Source: Methylophilaceae bacterium (lineage in GTDB: Bacteria > Pseudomonadota > Gammaproteobacteria > Burkholderiales > Methylophilaceae). Taken from it: a stretch of DNA of 21,122 nt. The first letter of the stretch is position 1. The number at the start of each line of letters is the position of its first letter. The stretch covers positions 1-21,122 of the forward strand of contig JADGRN010000001.1 of assembly GCA_017880825.1 (NCBI GenBank), read 5' to 3'. A model generated the notes under the pieces. It did not search any database, had not been told where the DNA came from, and was given only the letters and a program-made list of their open reading frames with translations. Made by a program: the position numbers and the translations under genes. Positions 1-8,077 of this stretch are shown piece by piece.

Positions 1-84
1 TGACACCCTCATGTAGTGTGGTAACGTCCTATTATCAAAACAATGAACGACAGGGCAAGGCTAGGCCTACTCTAGTTAATTGTC

Positions 85-91
85 TGAGGAG
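85..91 (+). promoter_or_regulatory. Ribosome binding site fixing the SDR start
   Basis: TGAGGAG lies 7 nt upstream of the ATG at 99. It supports that ATG over the in-frame start at 18, which would add 27 residues ahead of the Rossmann fold with no family precedent that I know of. Confidence 0.7.
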
Positions 92-98
92 TGAAAAC

Positions 99-869
99 AT
101 GATACCCGAACAAACATTGAATTTAACCGGCAAGGTGGCTTTGGTAAGCGGTGCTGCTGTAGGCATAGGCCGGGCTGTGGCGCTTGCGTTGGGGCAGGCA
201 GGGGCCTTTGTCGGGGTGCATTACTACAGCAGTAAAGATGATGCGGAAAGCCTGCTTGATGAATTGAAGGCAAAGAATATTAAAGCCATGCTCTTGCCCG
301 GCGACTTGACCAAGGAGGCAGACGCCAACGCAGTGGTGGATAAACTTGTTGCTGAGGCCGGTCGTTTGGATATCCTGGTCAACAACAGCGGTGGTTTGAT
401 CAAGCGCGCCAAGATTGAAGAGTGCACATTGGAGAACTGGAACAAGTCTCTGGACGTGAATGTAACCAGCGCGTTTTTAGTGACAAAACGCGCCATTCCG
501 CATCTGCGGGCTACAGGAAGCGGTCGCATAATTAACCTTCTTTCCTTATCGGTGCAAACCGGCGGCGCCAATGGCGGCGGTTCTTATGCGGCGGCAAAAG
601 GCGCGCTCATGGTGTTTACCCACACTTTGGCCAAAGAATTGGCGCCCCAGGTGCGCACCAACTCGGTCATGCCTGGCACGGTAGAAACACAGCATCATGA
701 GATCCACTCTACGCCTGAGATGATGGAAAACTATCGTAAACAAACACCACTGGGACGCAATACTTTTGCTCCTGAAGTGGCCAGTGCAGTGCTGTTTCTG
801 GCCAGTGACATGTCGTCACATATCAATGGCGCTTTGATTGACATCAGTGGCGGAAGATTCTTGCGATAA
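99..869 (+). CDS. SDR-family NAD(P)-dependent oxidoreductase (FabG-like)
   Basis: A classical short-chain dehydrogenase/reductase of 256 residues, the normal size for the family. The nucleotide-binding glycine motif is G18-x3-G22-x-G24 in SGAAVGIG. NNSGG at 95-99 corresponds to the usual NNAG, N121 is the structural or catalytic Asn, and YAAAK at 163-167 gives the catalytic Tyr and Lys. The catalytic Ser is S149 or S151; the usual Tyr minus 13 spacing falls between them, so the Ser loop is slightly unusual. The C-terminal half keeps the PGTVET segment and the FLASD...INGALIDISGG ending typical of FabG-like enzymes. Substrate cannot be read from sequence: it could be a 3-oxoacyl thioester, a sugar or another ketone. 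It stands alone, with a good ribosome site and no evident operon partner inside the window. Cytosolic. The family call is firm and the substrate unknown. Confidence 0.9.
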   Translation: MIPEQTLNLTGKVALVSGAAVGIGRAVALALGQAGAFVGVHYYSSKDDAESLLDELKAKNIKAMLLPGDLTKEADANAVVDKLVAEAGRLDILVNNSGGLIKRAKIEECTLENWNKSLDVNVTSAFLVTKRAIPHLRATGSGRIINLLSLSVQTGGANGGGSYAAAKGALMVFTHTLAKELAPQVRTNSVMPGTVETQHHEIHSTPEMMENYRKQTPLGRNTFAPEVASAVLFLASDMSSHINGALIDISGGRFLR

Positions 870-982
870 TTTTCCCTGCTGAGGTTATATGCCAGTGTCT
901 TGGCGGCTTTCTTGGCGTGACGCACTTAAACCGCTGATGAAAGCTAACAAGTTTTATCTATATCATTACGAGGAGAAGCATC

Positions 983-1060
983 ATGGCAAAAGGTCAGCAA
1001 CGCAAAAACAAAGAAGCCAAGAAGCCCAAAAAAGAGAAACAGCCAGTCGTACCGGCCTGA
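983..1060 (+). CDS. Lysine-rich 25-residue mini-protein (hypothetical)
   Basis: The reading frame ATG...TGA encodes a 25-residue, very basic peptide beginning MAKGQQRKNKEAKKPKKEK and ending QPVVPA. GAGGAG at 970-975 sits 7 nt before the ATG, one of the best ribosome sites in the window. From memory, short proteobacterial hypothetical proteins begin with a similar MAKGQ.R.N.EAKKPKK pattern, so this is likely a real, usually overlooked family, but I could not search for it. Function is unknown. The charge suggests nucleic-acid or ribosome contact, which is inference only. It has its own intergenic space after the SDR gene and is followed by a strong terminator. No signal peptide or membrane segment is visible. 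Confidence 0.6.
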   Translation: MAKGQQRKNKEAKKPKKEKQPVVPA

Positions 1061-1097
1061 ACATTCATCACGTCCGGAGATAATAGTTGCCACAAAC

Positions 1098-1132
1098 TTG
1101 TGTGAGCTGGCTTAACACGCTATCTCACACAA
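1098..1132 (+). repeat. Perfect 9-bp inverted repeat in the 3' region of the mini-ORF
   Basis: TTGTGTGAG (1098-1106) and CTCACACAA (1124-1132) are exact reverse complements separated by 17 nt. The left arm can alternatively pair with CACAA at 1091-1095 just upstream, so two mutually exclusive hairpins are possible. It lies directly ahead of the terminator at 1141. It could be part of a structured 3' UTR or small RNA, or an operator-like palindrome. Function is not known. Confidence 0.55.
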
Positions 1133-1140
1133 ACATCCTC

Positions 1141-1174
1141 TGGCCGCCAGCGCGAAGCTGACGGCCATGTTTTT
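1141..1174 (+). terminator. Rho-independent terminator
   Basis: TGGCCGCCAGC (1141-1151), loop GCGAA, then GCTGACGGCCA (1157-1167): an 11-bp GC-rich stem with one A-C mismatch, followed by TGTTTTT. AAACA/TGTTT can extend the stem across a bulge. It ends transcripts from the SDR gene and mini-ORF side. It lies just past the stop of the convergent S4 gene and could act weakly from that side, but the minus strand has no good T-tract after the stem. Confidence 0.8.
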
Positions 1175-1177
1175 ATG

Positions 1178-1411
1178 CTAACTGCTAATTTTAATCTCGA
1201 TGCCCAAGCACTCTACAACTTGGCCGGCACGGATTTTCGCAGTTTTGCGGCTTTCTGGCTGACCATCCACTTTTACTGCGCCTTCAGCAACCAAGGCTTT
1301 GCCACGGCCGCCGCTTTCAGCAATGCCTACAAGTTTGAGCAGGTTGCACAGTTCGACATACTCACCTTTGATCTGGAATTCAACGGTTTGGGTGTTGTTA
1401 GAGTTGTCCAA
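1178..1411 (-). CDS. Small S4-domain RNA-binding protein (YbcJ-like)
   Basis: A 77-residue protein made almost entirely of one S4 RNA-binding fold (residues about 20-69): ELCNLLKLVGIAESGGRGKA, then the hallmark VKVDGQPESRKTAKIRAGQVVE stretch, split here only for description. Its single-domain form resembles E. coli YbcJ. It presumably binds structured RNA in the cytosol; its target is unknown. The only usable start is TTG at 1411, because a stop codon lies upstream in frame and no ATG precedes the domain. That start is inside glnD and overlaps its last codons by 14 bp, so translation is probably coupled to GlnD. AAGAAC-like purine-rich sequence precedes the TTG, but the ribosome site is weak. 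It is the last gene of the map-glnD unit. Confidence 0.8.
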   Translation of the reverse strand: MDNSNNTQTVEFQIKGEYVELCNLLKLVGIAESGGRGKALVAEGAVKVDGQPESRKTAKIRAGQVVECLGIEIKISS

Positions 1412-3980
1412 GCAGTTCTTCTTCCAGTGTTTTCAGGGTGTCTTCAGTAAGTTTTTTACCATCTCTGGCGGAAATCAGAAAAGTATCTTCGGCACGATTA
1501 CCCAAAGTGTTGATTTTTGCCATGTGCAAATGCACGTCGTGCTGCAGGAAAGTATGCGCGATGTTAGATAGTAGCCCCGGACGATCTCCGGCGACGATAT
1601 TCAGCTGATGATGGTTGCTTTTGGTTTCGCTTGCTATGCTTACTACAGGCTTAATCGGCAGATGTTTTACTTGTCGGCTGATACGGCCAACCAGCGGCAC
1701 TTCGAGCTTGTTATTGGTGCTTAGCCTCTGAGTAATTTCATATTCGATATAGCTCAGCAGATCGCGATAGCGTACTGACTTGTCACTCTGGTCCAGTACC
1801 AGAAAGCTATCCAGTGCATAGCCATGCAGCGTGGTGTGGATATTGGCTTCGACGATATTATAGCCGGCCCGCTCGAAGAACCCACAAATACGTGCGAACA
1901 AGTCATCGCGGTCACGGGTATAGATCATCACCTGAATGCCACCGCCATCCGGACTCAGACGAGTGCGTACAATAGGAGTTTCGGAATTCAGGTGTGACAG
2001 CAATAGGCGGGTATGCCAGGCGATTTCCTGACTTTCATGACGCAAGAAATAAGGGCGGCCCAGCTTGTCCCATAAGGGCTGATAGTCTTTTTCAGCCACA
2101 CCATACAGGTTTAGAGTCTTATTAGCCTGCCGTTGACGCGCTTGCAGTTCGTTATCCGCATTGGTGCTGGCGCCTGTTAATAAACGTCGTGTTACCAGAA
2201 ACAGATTTTCCAGTAATTTTGCCTTCCAGGCGTTCCACACTTTAGGGCTGGTACCTCGAATGTCAGCAACCGTTAGCAGGTAAAGTGCAGTCAGGTGACG
2301 CTCGTCACCTACCATTTTGGCAAAATTTTCAATCACAACAGGGTCGGTCAAATCGGACTTTTGTGCCGTGCTGGACATGCTAAGGTGTGTTTGCACCAGC
2401 CACGCGACCAGTTCGCCATCTGCTTTGGGCAAGCCGTGCGATTTACAAAAGCGACGCGCATCTAAGGTACCCAAGGTAGAGTGATCGCCACCACGACCTT
2501 TGGCGATATCGTGAAACAATGCCCCCAAATAAAGCAGGTGGGGTGCATCGAAGCCCGCAAACAGCTTGCTGCACAGCGGGAACTCATGCGCGTATTCGGG
2601 CGATACGAAGCGCCGCAAATTACACAACACATTAAGAATATGTTCATCGACCGTATAGACGTGGAGCAGGTCATGCTGCATTTGTCCGGTGATACGGCCA
2701 AAGGCAGGAATATATCTGCCCAGAATGCCATAGCGACTCATGAGCCTGAAAGTTTTGGTGACATCGCTGGGGTGACGCAGGATCTGCAAAAACAGGTGCT
2801 TGTTTTCCGGATTTTGGCGGAATTCCCGATTCACCAGATTTTTCACTCGCTGCAGGGTGCGCAGCAAGTTGGCGCTCATGCCTGTCAGCTCCGGATGCTG
2901 TTGCAACAGCAAAAAAATCTCGAGGATGCTGGAAGGTTGGCGCTGCAGCAGGGTTGAGGACTTGGCGTCGAGCAAGGCGTTATGCGCTTCAAATCGCGCA
3001 TTGATTTGGACGATGTCATGCTGCTCCGGATAAATATGCTCACGCAAGGTTTGCAGCAGGATTTCATTCATCAAGCCAACAAATTTGGCAGTACGGTAAT
3101 AGCCGTGCATTAATTTTTCGCTGGCGCGTCGGCCGTCACTGCTGAGGTAGCCCAGATATTTCGCCAGATCGTTCTGAAAATCGAACAACAGGCGGTCTTC
3201 GCGTCGATTCGCCAGATAATGCAGACGTATCCTTAACCCTCGTAATACAAGCTCGTGGCGGCGGATCTGCCGCGCTTCGCGACTGGTAATCAGGCTATGT
3301 CTGACCAGAGCGTTCCAGTTGTCGCCCAGGCCCAGGCTGCGGGTGATCCAGAGGATGGTCTGCAGATCGCGTAATCCCCCCGGACTTTCCTTGATGTTGG
3401 GTTCCAGATTGTAGGCAGTATCGTTAAATCGTGCGTGGCGTTGATCTTGCTCATGCACCTTGGCTTTAAAGAAAGTGCGCACATTCATCGTCGTTGCTAA
3501 CGCATCACTGAAGCGTTGATATAGTGCCGCATCTCCAATCAGCAGGCGCGATTCCAGCAGGTTGGTCTGCACTGTGACGTCTTTTTCTGCTTCATTTATG
3601 CACTCGTTAATAGAACGAACGCTATGGCCAACTGCCAAGCCGATATCCCAGAATAAGCCGATGAGGGCTTCGATACGTGTATTAACCGTGTCATCATGGT
3701 TATCAGGTAGCAATATCAGCAAATCGATATCGGAATAAGGGAACAGTTCACCACGGCCATAACCGCCCACAGCTACCAGGCATACATCGCGGGGCAGTGC
3801 GGATTCGCGCCACAAATCGCGCAACAGCACATCCACTAAACGACAATGCTGGCGCAGCAAGCCAGCGCTATCGGGATTATTTTCAAAAGCTTGGCGCAAG
3901 GCTGCCTGCTCCTGATGCAGGCGTTGACGCCAGTTTGTGACTAAGCCGATAGGCTGGTGCAGGTTTCGTGCGGCTTTCAT
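1398..3980 (-). CDS. glnD: Bifunctional uridylyltransferase/uridylyl-removing enzyme
   Basis: GlnD senses glutamine and adds or removes UMP on PII proteins (GlnB/GlnK), controlling glutamine synthetase and nitrogen regulation in the cytosol. The protein has 860 residues, close to the usual 850-890. The nucleotidyltransferase motif GGYGRGELFPYSDIDLLIL is at 72-90, with metal-binding D84 and D86. An HD hydrolase motif, HDIAKGRGGDHS, lies near 487-499 and performs UMP removal. Two C-terminal ACT domains start near 678 (IQVMIYTRDRDDLFARICGF) and near 790 (LNIVAGDRPGLLSNIAHTF) and bind glutamine. All modules are intact. The ATG at 3980 is 3 nt after the map stop and has no clear Shine-Dalgarno sequence, so it is probably translated by coupling to map. 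The 3' end overlaps the S4 gene. Confidence 0.97.
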   Translation of the reverse strand: MKAARNLHQPIGLVTNWRQRLHQEQAALRQAFENNPDSAGLLRQHCRLVDVLLRDLWRESALPRDVCLVAVGGYGRGELFPYSDIDLLILLPDNHDDTVNTRIEALIGLFWDIGLAVGHSVRSINECINEAEKDVTVQTNLLESRLLIGDAALYQRFSDALATTMNVRTFFKAKVHEQDQRHARFNDTAYNLEPNIKESPGGLRDLQTILWITRSLGLGDNWNALVRHSLITSREARQIRRHELVLRGLRIRLHYLANRREDRLLFDFQNDLAKYLGYLSSDGRRASEKLMHGYYRTAKFVGLMNEILLQTLREHIYPEQHDIVQINARFEAHNALLDAKSSTLLQRQPSSILEIFLLLQQHPELTGMSANLLRTLQRVKNLVNREFRQNPENKHLFLQILRHPSDVTKTFRLMSRYGILGRYIPAFGRITGQMQHDLLHVYTVDEHILNVLCNLRRFVSPEYAHEFPLCSKLFAGFDAPHLLYLGALFHDIAKGRGGDHSTLGTLDARRFCKSHGLPKADGELVAWLVQTHLSMSSTAQKSDLTDPVVIENFAKMVGDERHLTALYLLTVADIRGTSPKVWNAWKAKLLENLFLVTRRLLTGASTNADNELQARQRQANKTLNLYGVAEKDYQPLWDKLGRPYFLRHESQEIAWHTRLLLSHLNSETPIVRTRLSPDGGGIQVMIYTRDRDDLFARICGFFERAGYNIVEANIHTTLHGYALDSFLVLDQSDKSVRYRDLLSYIEYEITQRLSTNNKLEVPLVGRISRQVKHLPIKPVVSIASETKSNHHQLNIVAGDRPGLLSNIAHTFLQHDVHLHMAKINTLGNRAEDTFLISARDGKKLTEDTLKTLEEELLGQL

Positions 3981-3983
3981 CGG

Positions 3984-4781
3984 TCAGATGATGGCAGGTG
4001 GTGGCGGCGTGCCGGCAGACAGTGTCATGACTTCAAAGCCGGATTCAGTCACCAGTACTGTATGCTCCCATTGCGCGGAAAGGCTGTGATCTTTGGTGAC
4101 GATGGTCCAGCCATCGTTAAGTTGTTTGATATCGCGTTTGCCGGCGTTGATCATGGGCTCGATGGTGAACATCATCCCAGTCTGCAATTTGAGTCCGGCG
4201 CCCGGCCTGCCGTAATGCAGCACCTGCGGATCTTCGTGAAATACCTTGCCGATGCCATGACCGCAGAATTCACGCACTACGCTGTAACCGTTCTTTTCTG
4301 CATAGGTTTGGATGGCGTGGCCAATATCACCCAGCGTATTGCCGGGTTTTATCTTGGCGATGCCGAGCCACATGCAGTCATAAGTGATTTCGCACAGGCG
4401 CCTGGCCTGGATTGATGGCTCCCCGACATAAAACATGCGGCTGGTGTCGCCGTGGTAGCCATCTTTGATCACGGTAATATCCAGATTGACGATATCGCCA
4501 TTTTTCAGCACTTTTTCGCCCGGCACGCCATGGCATATTTGATGGTTGACCGAAGTGCAGATGGATTTCGGGTATGGTGTATGGCCGTCCGGTGCGTAGT
4601 CGAGTGGTGCCGGGATAGTTTTCTGCTCATTGACCATGTAGTCATGGCAAAGCTGGTCCAGCTTTTCGGTGGTAACGCCAGGCTTGACGTAGGGAGTAAT
4701 AAAATCCAGCACCTCGGAGGCGAGTTTGCCCGCGATGCGCATTTTCTCTATATCGAACTGGTTTTTGATGGTGATTGCCAT
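3984..4781 (-). CDS. map: Type I methionine aminopeptidase
   Basis: This cytosolic metalloenzyme removes the N-terminal Met from new proteins after deformylation. It has 265 residues, as in E. coli (264). The five metal ligands are present: D101 (VNLDIT), D112 (GDTSR), H175 (CGHGIG), E208 (TIEPM) and E239 (QWEHT). Substrate-site H84 is in CHGVPG. There is no N-terminal zinc-finger extension, so it is the short bacterial type I form. It is the first gene of the minus-strand unit and is divergent from rpsB, a common arrangement that pairs nascent-chain processing with ribosomal protein synthesis. The C-terminus ends in a run of prolines (TPPPPAII), slightly unusual but outside the fold. The ribosome site ahead of the ATG is weak. 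Confidence 0.97.
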   Translation of the reverse strand: MAITIKNQFDIEKMRIAGKLASEVLDFITPYVKPGVTTEKLDQLCHDYMVNEQKTIPAPLDYAPDGHTPYPKSICTSVNHQICHGVPGEKVLKNGDIVNLDITVIKDGYHGDTSRMFYVGEPSIQARRLCEITYDCMWLGIAKIKPGNTLGDIGHAIQTYAEKNGYSVVREFCGHGIGKVFHEDPQVLHYGRPGAGLKLQTGMMFTIEPMINAGKRDIKQLNDGWTIVTKDHSLSAQWEHTVLVTESGFEVMTLSAGTPPPPAII

Positions 4782-4975
4782 AATTGCTTCAGATGCGGCT
4801 AAGGCCGCGGTTTTTCCTTGAATCCAGATAGATGATTATGGTAACATACGGCGCCCGTTCATAAGGAGCGGGGAATCTGCAGATTTACAATTTGAGCATG
4901 CGCCCCGTACAGGGTGTCCAATGAATTTGGATGTTTTTGGGTGCATGTGAGCGATAACCCTTACTGGAGACTATT
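4782..4975. other. Divergent map/rpsB control region
   Basis: These 194 bases separate divergent genes and must hold promoters for both. The minus strand carries CATAAT (4840-4835) as a possible -10 for map, with only a poor -35. The rpsB leader contains a 12-bp perfect palindrome, AATCTGCAGATT (4874-4885), and short self-complementary pieces such as TCCAA...TTGGA (4918-4932) and GGGT...ACCC nearer the rpsB start. In E. coli, S2 represses its own rpsB-tsf mRNA through the leader. Whether this leader does the same is inference. Confidence 0.5.
4818..4847 (+). promoter_or_regulatory. Candidate sigma-70 promoter for rpsB
   Basis: TTGAAT (4818-4823) as -35, an 18-bp spacer, and TAACAT (4842-4847) as -10, preceded by TGG, which gives an extended -10. 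The start would fall near 4854, leaving a leader of about 120 nt before rpsB. Matches to consensus are 4 of 6 for each box, so this is a plausible rather than certain call. Confidence 0.42.
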
Positions 4976-5725
4976 ATGTCCGTAACAATGCGTCAAATGC
5001 TGGATGCTGGTGTTCACTTTGGTCACCAAACCCGTTATTGGAACCCAAAAATGGCGCCGTATATTTTCGGCGACCGCAACAAGATTCATATCGTCAATCT
5101 GGAAAAAACCCTGCCGCTATTTGAAGAGGCGGTCAAGTATGTGCGCCAGATCGCGGCCAACAAGGGTCGTATCATGTTTGTCGGTACCAAGCGTCAAGCA
5201 CGCGACATTGTCAAGGAAGAAGCGCAACGTGCAGGTTGTGCTTACGTTAATCACCGCTGGCTGGGTGGCATGTTGACCAACTTCAAGACCGTCAAGCAAT
5301 CCATCAAGCGCCTCAATGACTTTGAGGCCATGTTGCTGGACGGTAGCCTGGAAAAATTCGGCAAGAAGGAAGCGCTGGGCTATAAGCGTGAAGTTGAAAA
5401 GCTTGAGCGCTCCATCGGTGGCATCAAGGAAATGGGTGGCTTGCCAGACGCCATTTTCATCATCGACGTGGGTCACGAGAGTGGCGCCGTGACTGAAGCT
5501 GCCAAGCTTGGCATCCCGGTCATCGGTATTGTCGATACCAACAACTCCCCGGATGGCGTGGCTTATGTCATCCCCGGTAATGACGATTCCAGTCGTGCGA
5601 TTCGTCTTTATGCGCGTGGCATGGCTGATGCAGTACTGGAAGGCCGTAGCCAGACCATGACTGAAATCATTAAGGCAGCCACCAGCGAAGAAGAATTCGT
5701 CGAAGTAGAAGAAGCGGCGGAGTAA
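4976..5725 (+). CDS. rpsB: 30S ribosomal protein S2
   Basis: S2 is a late-assembling protein of the small subunit, needed for binding of S1 and for translation initiation. It has 249 residues against 241 in E. coli. The N-terminus [20 protein letters not shown] is the S2 signature, followed by [30 protein letters not shown] and the second signature [27 protein letters not shown] and the acidic C-terminal tail ([12 protein letters not shown]) are also typical. GGAG at 4966-4969 precedes the ATG by 6 nt. It opens the long plus-strand cluster and is separated from tsf by a hairpin terminator. Confidence 0.98.
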   Translation: MSVTMRQMLDAGVHFGHQTRYWNPKMAPYIFGDRNKIHIVNLEKTLPLFEEAVKYVRQIAANKGRIMFVGTKRQARDIVKEEAQRAGCAYVNHRWLGGMLTNFKTVKQSIKRLNDFEAMLLDGSLEKFGKKEALGYKREVEKLERSIGGIKEMGGLPDAIFIIDVGHESGAVTEAAKLGIPVIGIVDTNNSPDGVAYVIPGNDDSSRAIRLYARGMADAVLEGRSQTMTEIIKAATSEEEFVEVEEAAE

Positions 5726-5735
5726 TCATTTCAAG

Positions 5736-5763
5736 AAAAGGGGGCATTGCGCCCCTTTTTTTT
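5736..5763 (+). terminator. Intrinsic terminator/attenuator between rpsB and tsf
   Basis: AAAAGGGG (5736-5743) pairs with CCCCTTTT (5752-5759) around an 8-nt loop, and the T-run continues to 5763. This is a textbook U-tract hairpin. Because tsf follows only 49 nt later with no obvious strong promoter, it probably works as a partial terminator that lowers tsf and downstream expression relative to rpsB, as in E. coli. Confidence 0.8.
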
Positions 5764-5811
5764 ACCTGAAATATGCTGATAACTGTAGTTTAAAAATTTA
5801 AGGAGTAAAAC

Positions 5812-6687
5812 ATGGCGGAAATTACTGCAAGCATGGTGAAAGAACTGCGTGAGCGCACGGACGCACCCATGATGGATTGCAAGAAAGCGCTATCTGAAGC
5901 AGAAGGCGATATGACACGTGCCGAAGAAATCCTGCGCGTGCGTTTTGGTAGCAGAGCCAGCAAAGCCGCCGGTCGAGTTGCGGCTGAAGGCATGGTAGGC
6001 ATCAACGTCAGCGCCGACGGCAAGCTGGGCGCGATGGTTGAAGTGAACTGTGAAACTGATTTCGTTGCTAAAAATGATGATTTCCTGGCATTGACGCGTA
6101 ATCTGGCAGAATTGATTGCGAAGCAGGCGCCGGCTGACGTCGCTGCCTTGTCCAGCCTCAAAATTGGTGATTCATCGGTTGAATATGTGCGTACTCAGTT
6201 GGTCGGTAAAATTGGCGAAAATGTCAGTGTACGTCGCTTCATGCGCGTGCCTGCCAAGGGTAAGTTGGCCAGTTATGTGCACGGCGGCAAGATCGGTGTG
6301 CTGGTAGATCTGGTTGGGGGTGATGAAACCTTGGCCAAGGATATCGCCATGCATATTGCTGCGGCCAAGCCCAAATCGCTGGATGCCAGCGGGGTGGATG
6401 CATCGTTGATCGATGCCGAGCGCCGTGTCGCCATCGAAAAAGCCAAGGAAGCGGGCAAGCCAGAAGCCATGCTGGAAAAAATTGCAGATGGCACGGTACA
6501 GAAATTCCTGAAAGAAGTGACGCTGATGAATCAACCTTTCGTCAAGGACGATAAGCAAACCATCGAGCAATTGCTCAAATCCAAAGGCGCCAGCGTGGCT
6601 TCATTCGTCATGTATGTGGTGGGTGAGGGCATTGAGAAAAAGCAAACTGATTTTGCTGCTGAAGTTGCTGCCGCAGCCAAGGTATAA
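5812..6687 (+). CDS. tsf: Translation elongation factor Ts
   Basis: EF-Ts is the cytosolic guanine-nucleotide exchange factor that regenerates EF-Tu-GTP. It has 291 residues against 283 in E. coli. The N-terminal signature is [16 protein letters not shown] (residues 12-27). The core signature [14 protein letters not shown] (78-91) contains the TDFVA segment that contacts EF-Tu. A dimerisation subdomain and C-terminal module follow, with the family motif [18 protein letters not shown] near 240-257. AAGGAG lies 7 nt before the ATG, a strong ribosome site. It lies between the rpsB terminator and pyrH, which starts 8 nt after its stop. Confidence 0.98.
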   Translation: MAEITASMVKELRERTDAPMMDCKKALSEAEGDMTRAEEILRVRFGSRASKAAGRVAAEGMVGINVSADGKLGAMVEVNCETDFVAKNDDFLALTRNLAELIAKQAPADVAALSSLKIGDSSVEYVRTQLVGKIGENVSVRRFMRVPAKGKLASYVHGGKIGVLVDLVGGDETLAKDIAMHIAAAKPKSLDASGVDASLIDAERRVAIEKAKEAGKPEAMLEKIADGTVQKFLKEVTLMNQPFVKDDKQTIEQLLKSKGASVASFVMYVVGEGIEKKQTDFAAEVAAAAKV

Positions 6688-6695
6688 TCATCAGT

Positions 6696-7412
6696 ATGAC
6701 TGCTCCCGCCTATAAGCGCATCCTGCTCAAGCTATCCGGTGAAGCCCTGATGGGCGATGACAGCTACGGTATCAACCGTGCCACTATCTCGCGCATTGTC
6801 GAGGAAATCAAGGAAGTGGTCGATTTGGGTGTGCAGGTTGCAGTGGTGATAGGCGGTGGCAACATCTTTCGTGGGGTGGCACCAGCAGCGTCGGGTATGG
6901 ATCGCGCCACAGCCGATTACATGGGTATGCTGGCTACAGTGATGAATGCGCTGGCTTTGCAGGACGCCATGCGTCATGCGGGGCTGGTAAGCCGCGTCCA
7001 GTCAGCACTCAATATCGAGCAGGTGGTGGAACCTTATATACGTGGTAAAGCGATTCGCTATCTGGAAGAAGGCCGTGTGGTGATTTTTGGGGCAGGCACA
7101 GGCAATCCGTTCTTCACTACAGATACCGCAGCAGCTTTGCGTGGGATGGAAATGAACGCCGAGATCGTGCTCAAAGCAACCAAGGTGGATGGCATTTATA
7201 CGGATGACCCAAAAACCCATCCGGATGCCATGCGCTATAAAGAAATCAGCTTTGACGAAGCCATCAACAAGAACCTCAAAGTGATGGACGCAACGGCGCT
7301 AACCTTGTGCCGCGATCAGAAGTTGCCTATTTCTGTGTTTAGTATTTTCAAGCAGGGCGCATTAAAGCGCGTTGTGATGGGTGAGGACGAAGGTACCCGT
7401 GTTCTGCCCTGA
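6696..7412 (+). CDS. pyrH: UMP kinase
   Basis: PyrH phosphorylates UMP to UDP with ATP in pyrimidine nucleotide synthesis; the bacterial enzyme is a hexamer of the amino-acid kinase fold. It has 238 residues against 241 in E. coli. Visible motifs are [14 protein letters not shown] (ATP-binding Lys and Gly), [29 protein letters not shown] and [19 protein letters not shown] for UMP binding, followed by [13 protein letters not shown]. The ATG is 8 nt past the tsf stop and no good Shine-Dalgarno sequence is present, so coupling to tsf is likely. frr follows after 32 nt. The rpsB-tsf-pyrH-frr order is widely conserved in bacteria. Confidence 0.98.
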   Translation: MTAPAYKRILLKLSGEALMGDDSYGINRATISRIVEEIKEVVDLGVQVAVVIGGGNIFRGVAPAASGMDRATADYMGMLATVMNALALQDAMRHAGLVSRVQSALNIEQVVEPYIRGKAIRYLEEGRVVIFGAGTGNPFFTTDTAAALRGMEMNAEIVLKATKVDGIYTDDPKTHPDAMRYKEISFDEAINKNLKVMDATALTLCRDQKLPISVFSIFKQGALKRVVMGEDEGTRVLP

Positions 7413-7444
7413 AACTCTGCCTTGACGCTGTTAGGAGGAAAACA

Positions 7445-8002
7445 ATGCTTAACGATGTAAAAAATACTGCCGAACAAAAAATGCATAAATCGCTGGAAGC
7501 ACTTAAAAATGATTTAAGTAAAGTGCGTACTGGCCGTGCCCATGTTGGTTTGCTGGACCATGTCATGGTGGAATACTATGGTTCCATGGTGGCAATCAAT
7601 CAAGTAGCCAATGTGAGCTTGGGTGACGCGCGTACAATCAACGTACAGCCTTACGAGAAAAACATGATAGGCAAAGTTGAGAAGGCTATCCGCGATGGCG
7701 ATCTTGGCCTTAACCCATCCACCAATGGCGATATGATTCGTGTGCCGATGCCGATGCTGACCGAGGAACGTCGCCGAGAGCTGATCAAAGTCGTGCGTGG
7801 CGATGGTGAAAATGCAAAAGTGGCGGTGCGTAATGTACGTCGTGATGCCAACGATGCACTGAAGAAGCTGCTAAAAGATAAAGAAATCAGCGAAGACGAC
7901 GAGCGTCGTGCTCAGGACGAAATTCAGAAACTGACTGATAAGTTTGTCGTCGAAGTCGATAAGCTGTTGCAGGTAAAAGAAACCGATTTGATGGCGGTTT
8001 AA
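7445..8002 (+). CDS. frr: Ribosome recycling factor
   Basis: RRF, together with EF-G, splits post-termination ribosomes in the cytosol. It has exactly the 185 residues typical of the family. It shows the two-domain RRF sequence: the helical KVRTGRAH segment near residue 27, the domain II run [22 protein letters not shown] hinge ([17 protein letters not shown]), [17 protein letters not shown], and C-terminal [26 protein letters not shown] lies just upstream of the ATG. It ends the translation-gene block; a 75-base gap without a clear promoter or terminator separates it from uppS. Confidence 0.98.
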   Translation: MLNDVKNTAEQKMHKSLEALKNDLSKVRTGRAHVGLLDHVMVEYYGSMVAINQVANVSLGDARTINVQPYEKNMIGKVEKAIRDGDLGLNPSTNGDMIRVPMPMLTEERRRELIKVVRGDGENAKVAVRNVRRDANDALKKLLKDKEISEDDERRAQDEIQKLTDKFVVEVDKLLQVKETDLMAV

Positions 8003-8077
8003 AGAGTGTCCTTGGGCTTTATTATTCTAGGGAAACAGCAGATCTTTTCACAGTTCAATATACATCTGGGGCGTTAA

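Noticed and set aside
62..69. TAGGCCTA palindrome upstream of the SDR gene, considered as an operator.
   Set aside because: Eight-base palindromes are common by chance in 21 kb, and no second copy or promoter context is visible.
1175..1450. Plus-strand open frame opposite the S4 gene and glnD end.
   Set aside because: It is antisense to a recognisable S4 domain, and its translation resembles no family I know; its start lies in the terminator tail.
2481..2957. Long plus-strand frame (158 codons) antisense to glnD.
   Set aside because: Shadow of the HD-domain region of glnD; no ribosome site and no domain seen.
6683..6688. TATAAT at the tsf stop, a perfect -10 box ahead of pyrH.
   Set aside because: No acceptable -35 at 16-18 bp upstream; the bases are explained by the end of tsf (Val-stop).
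8003..8077. Possible promoter between frr and uppS (TATACA near 8059).
   Set aside because: Only a weak -10-like hexamer with no matching -35; nothing else supports a start here.
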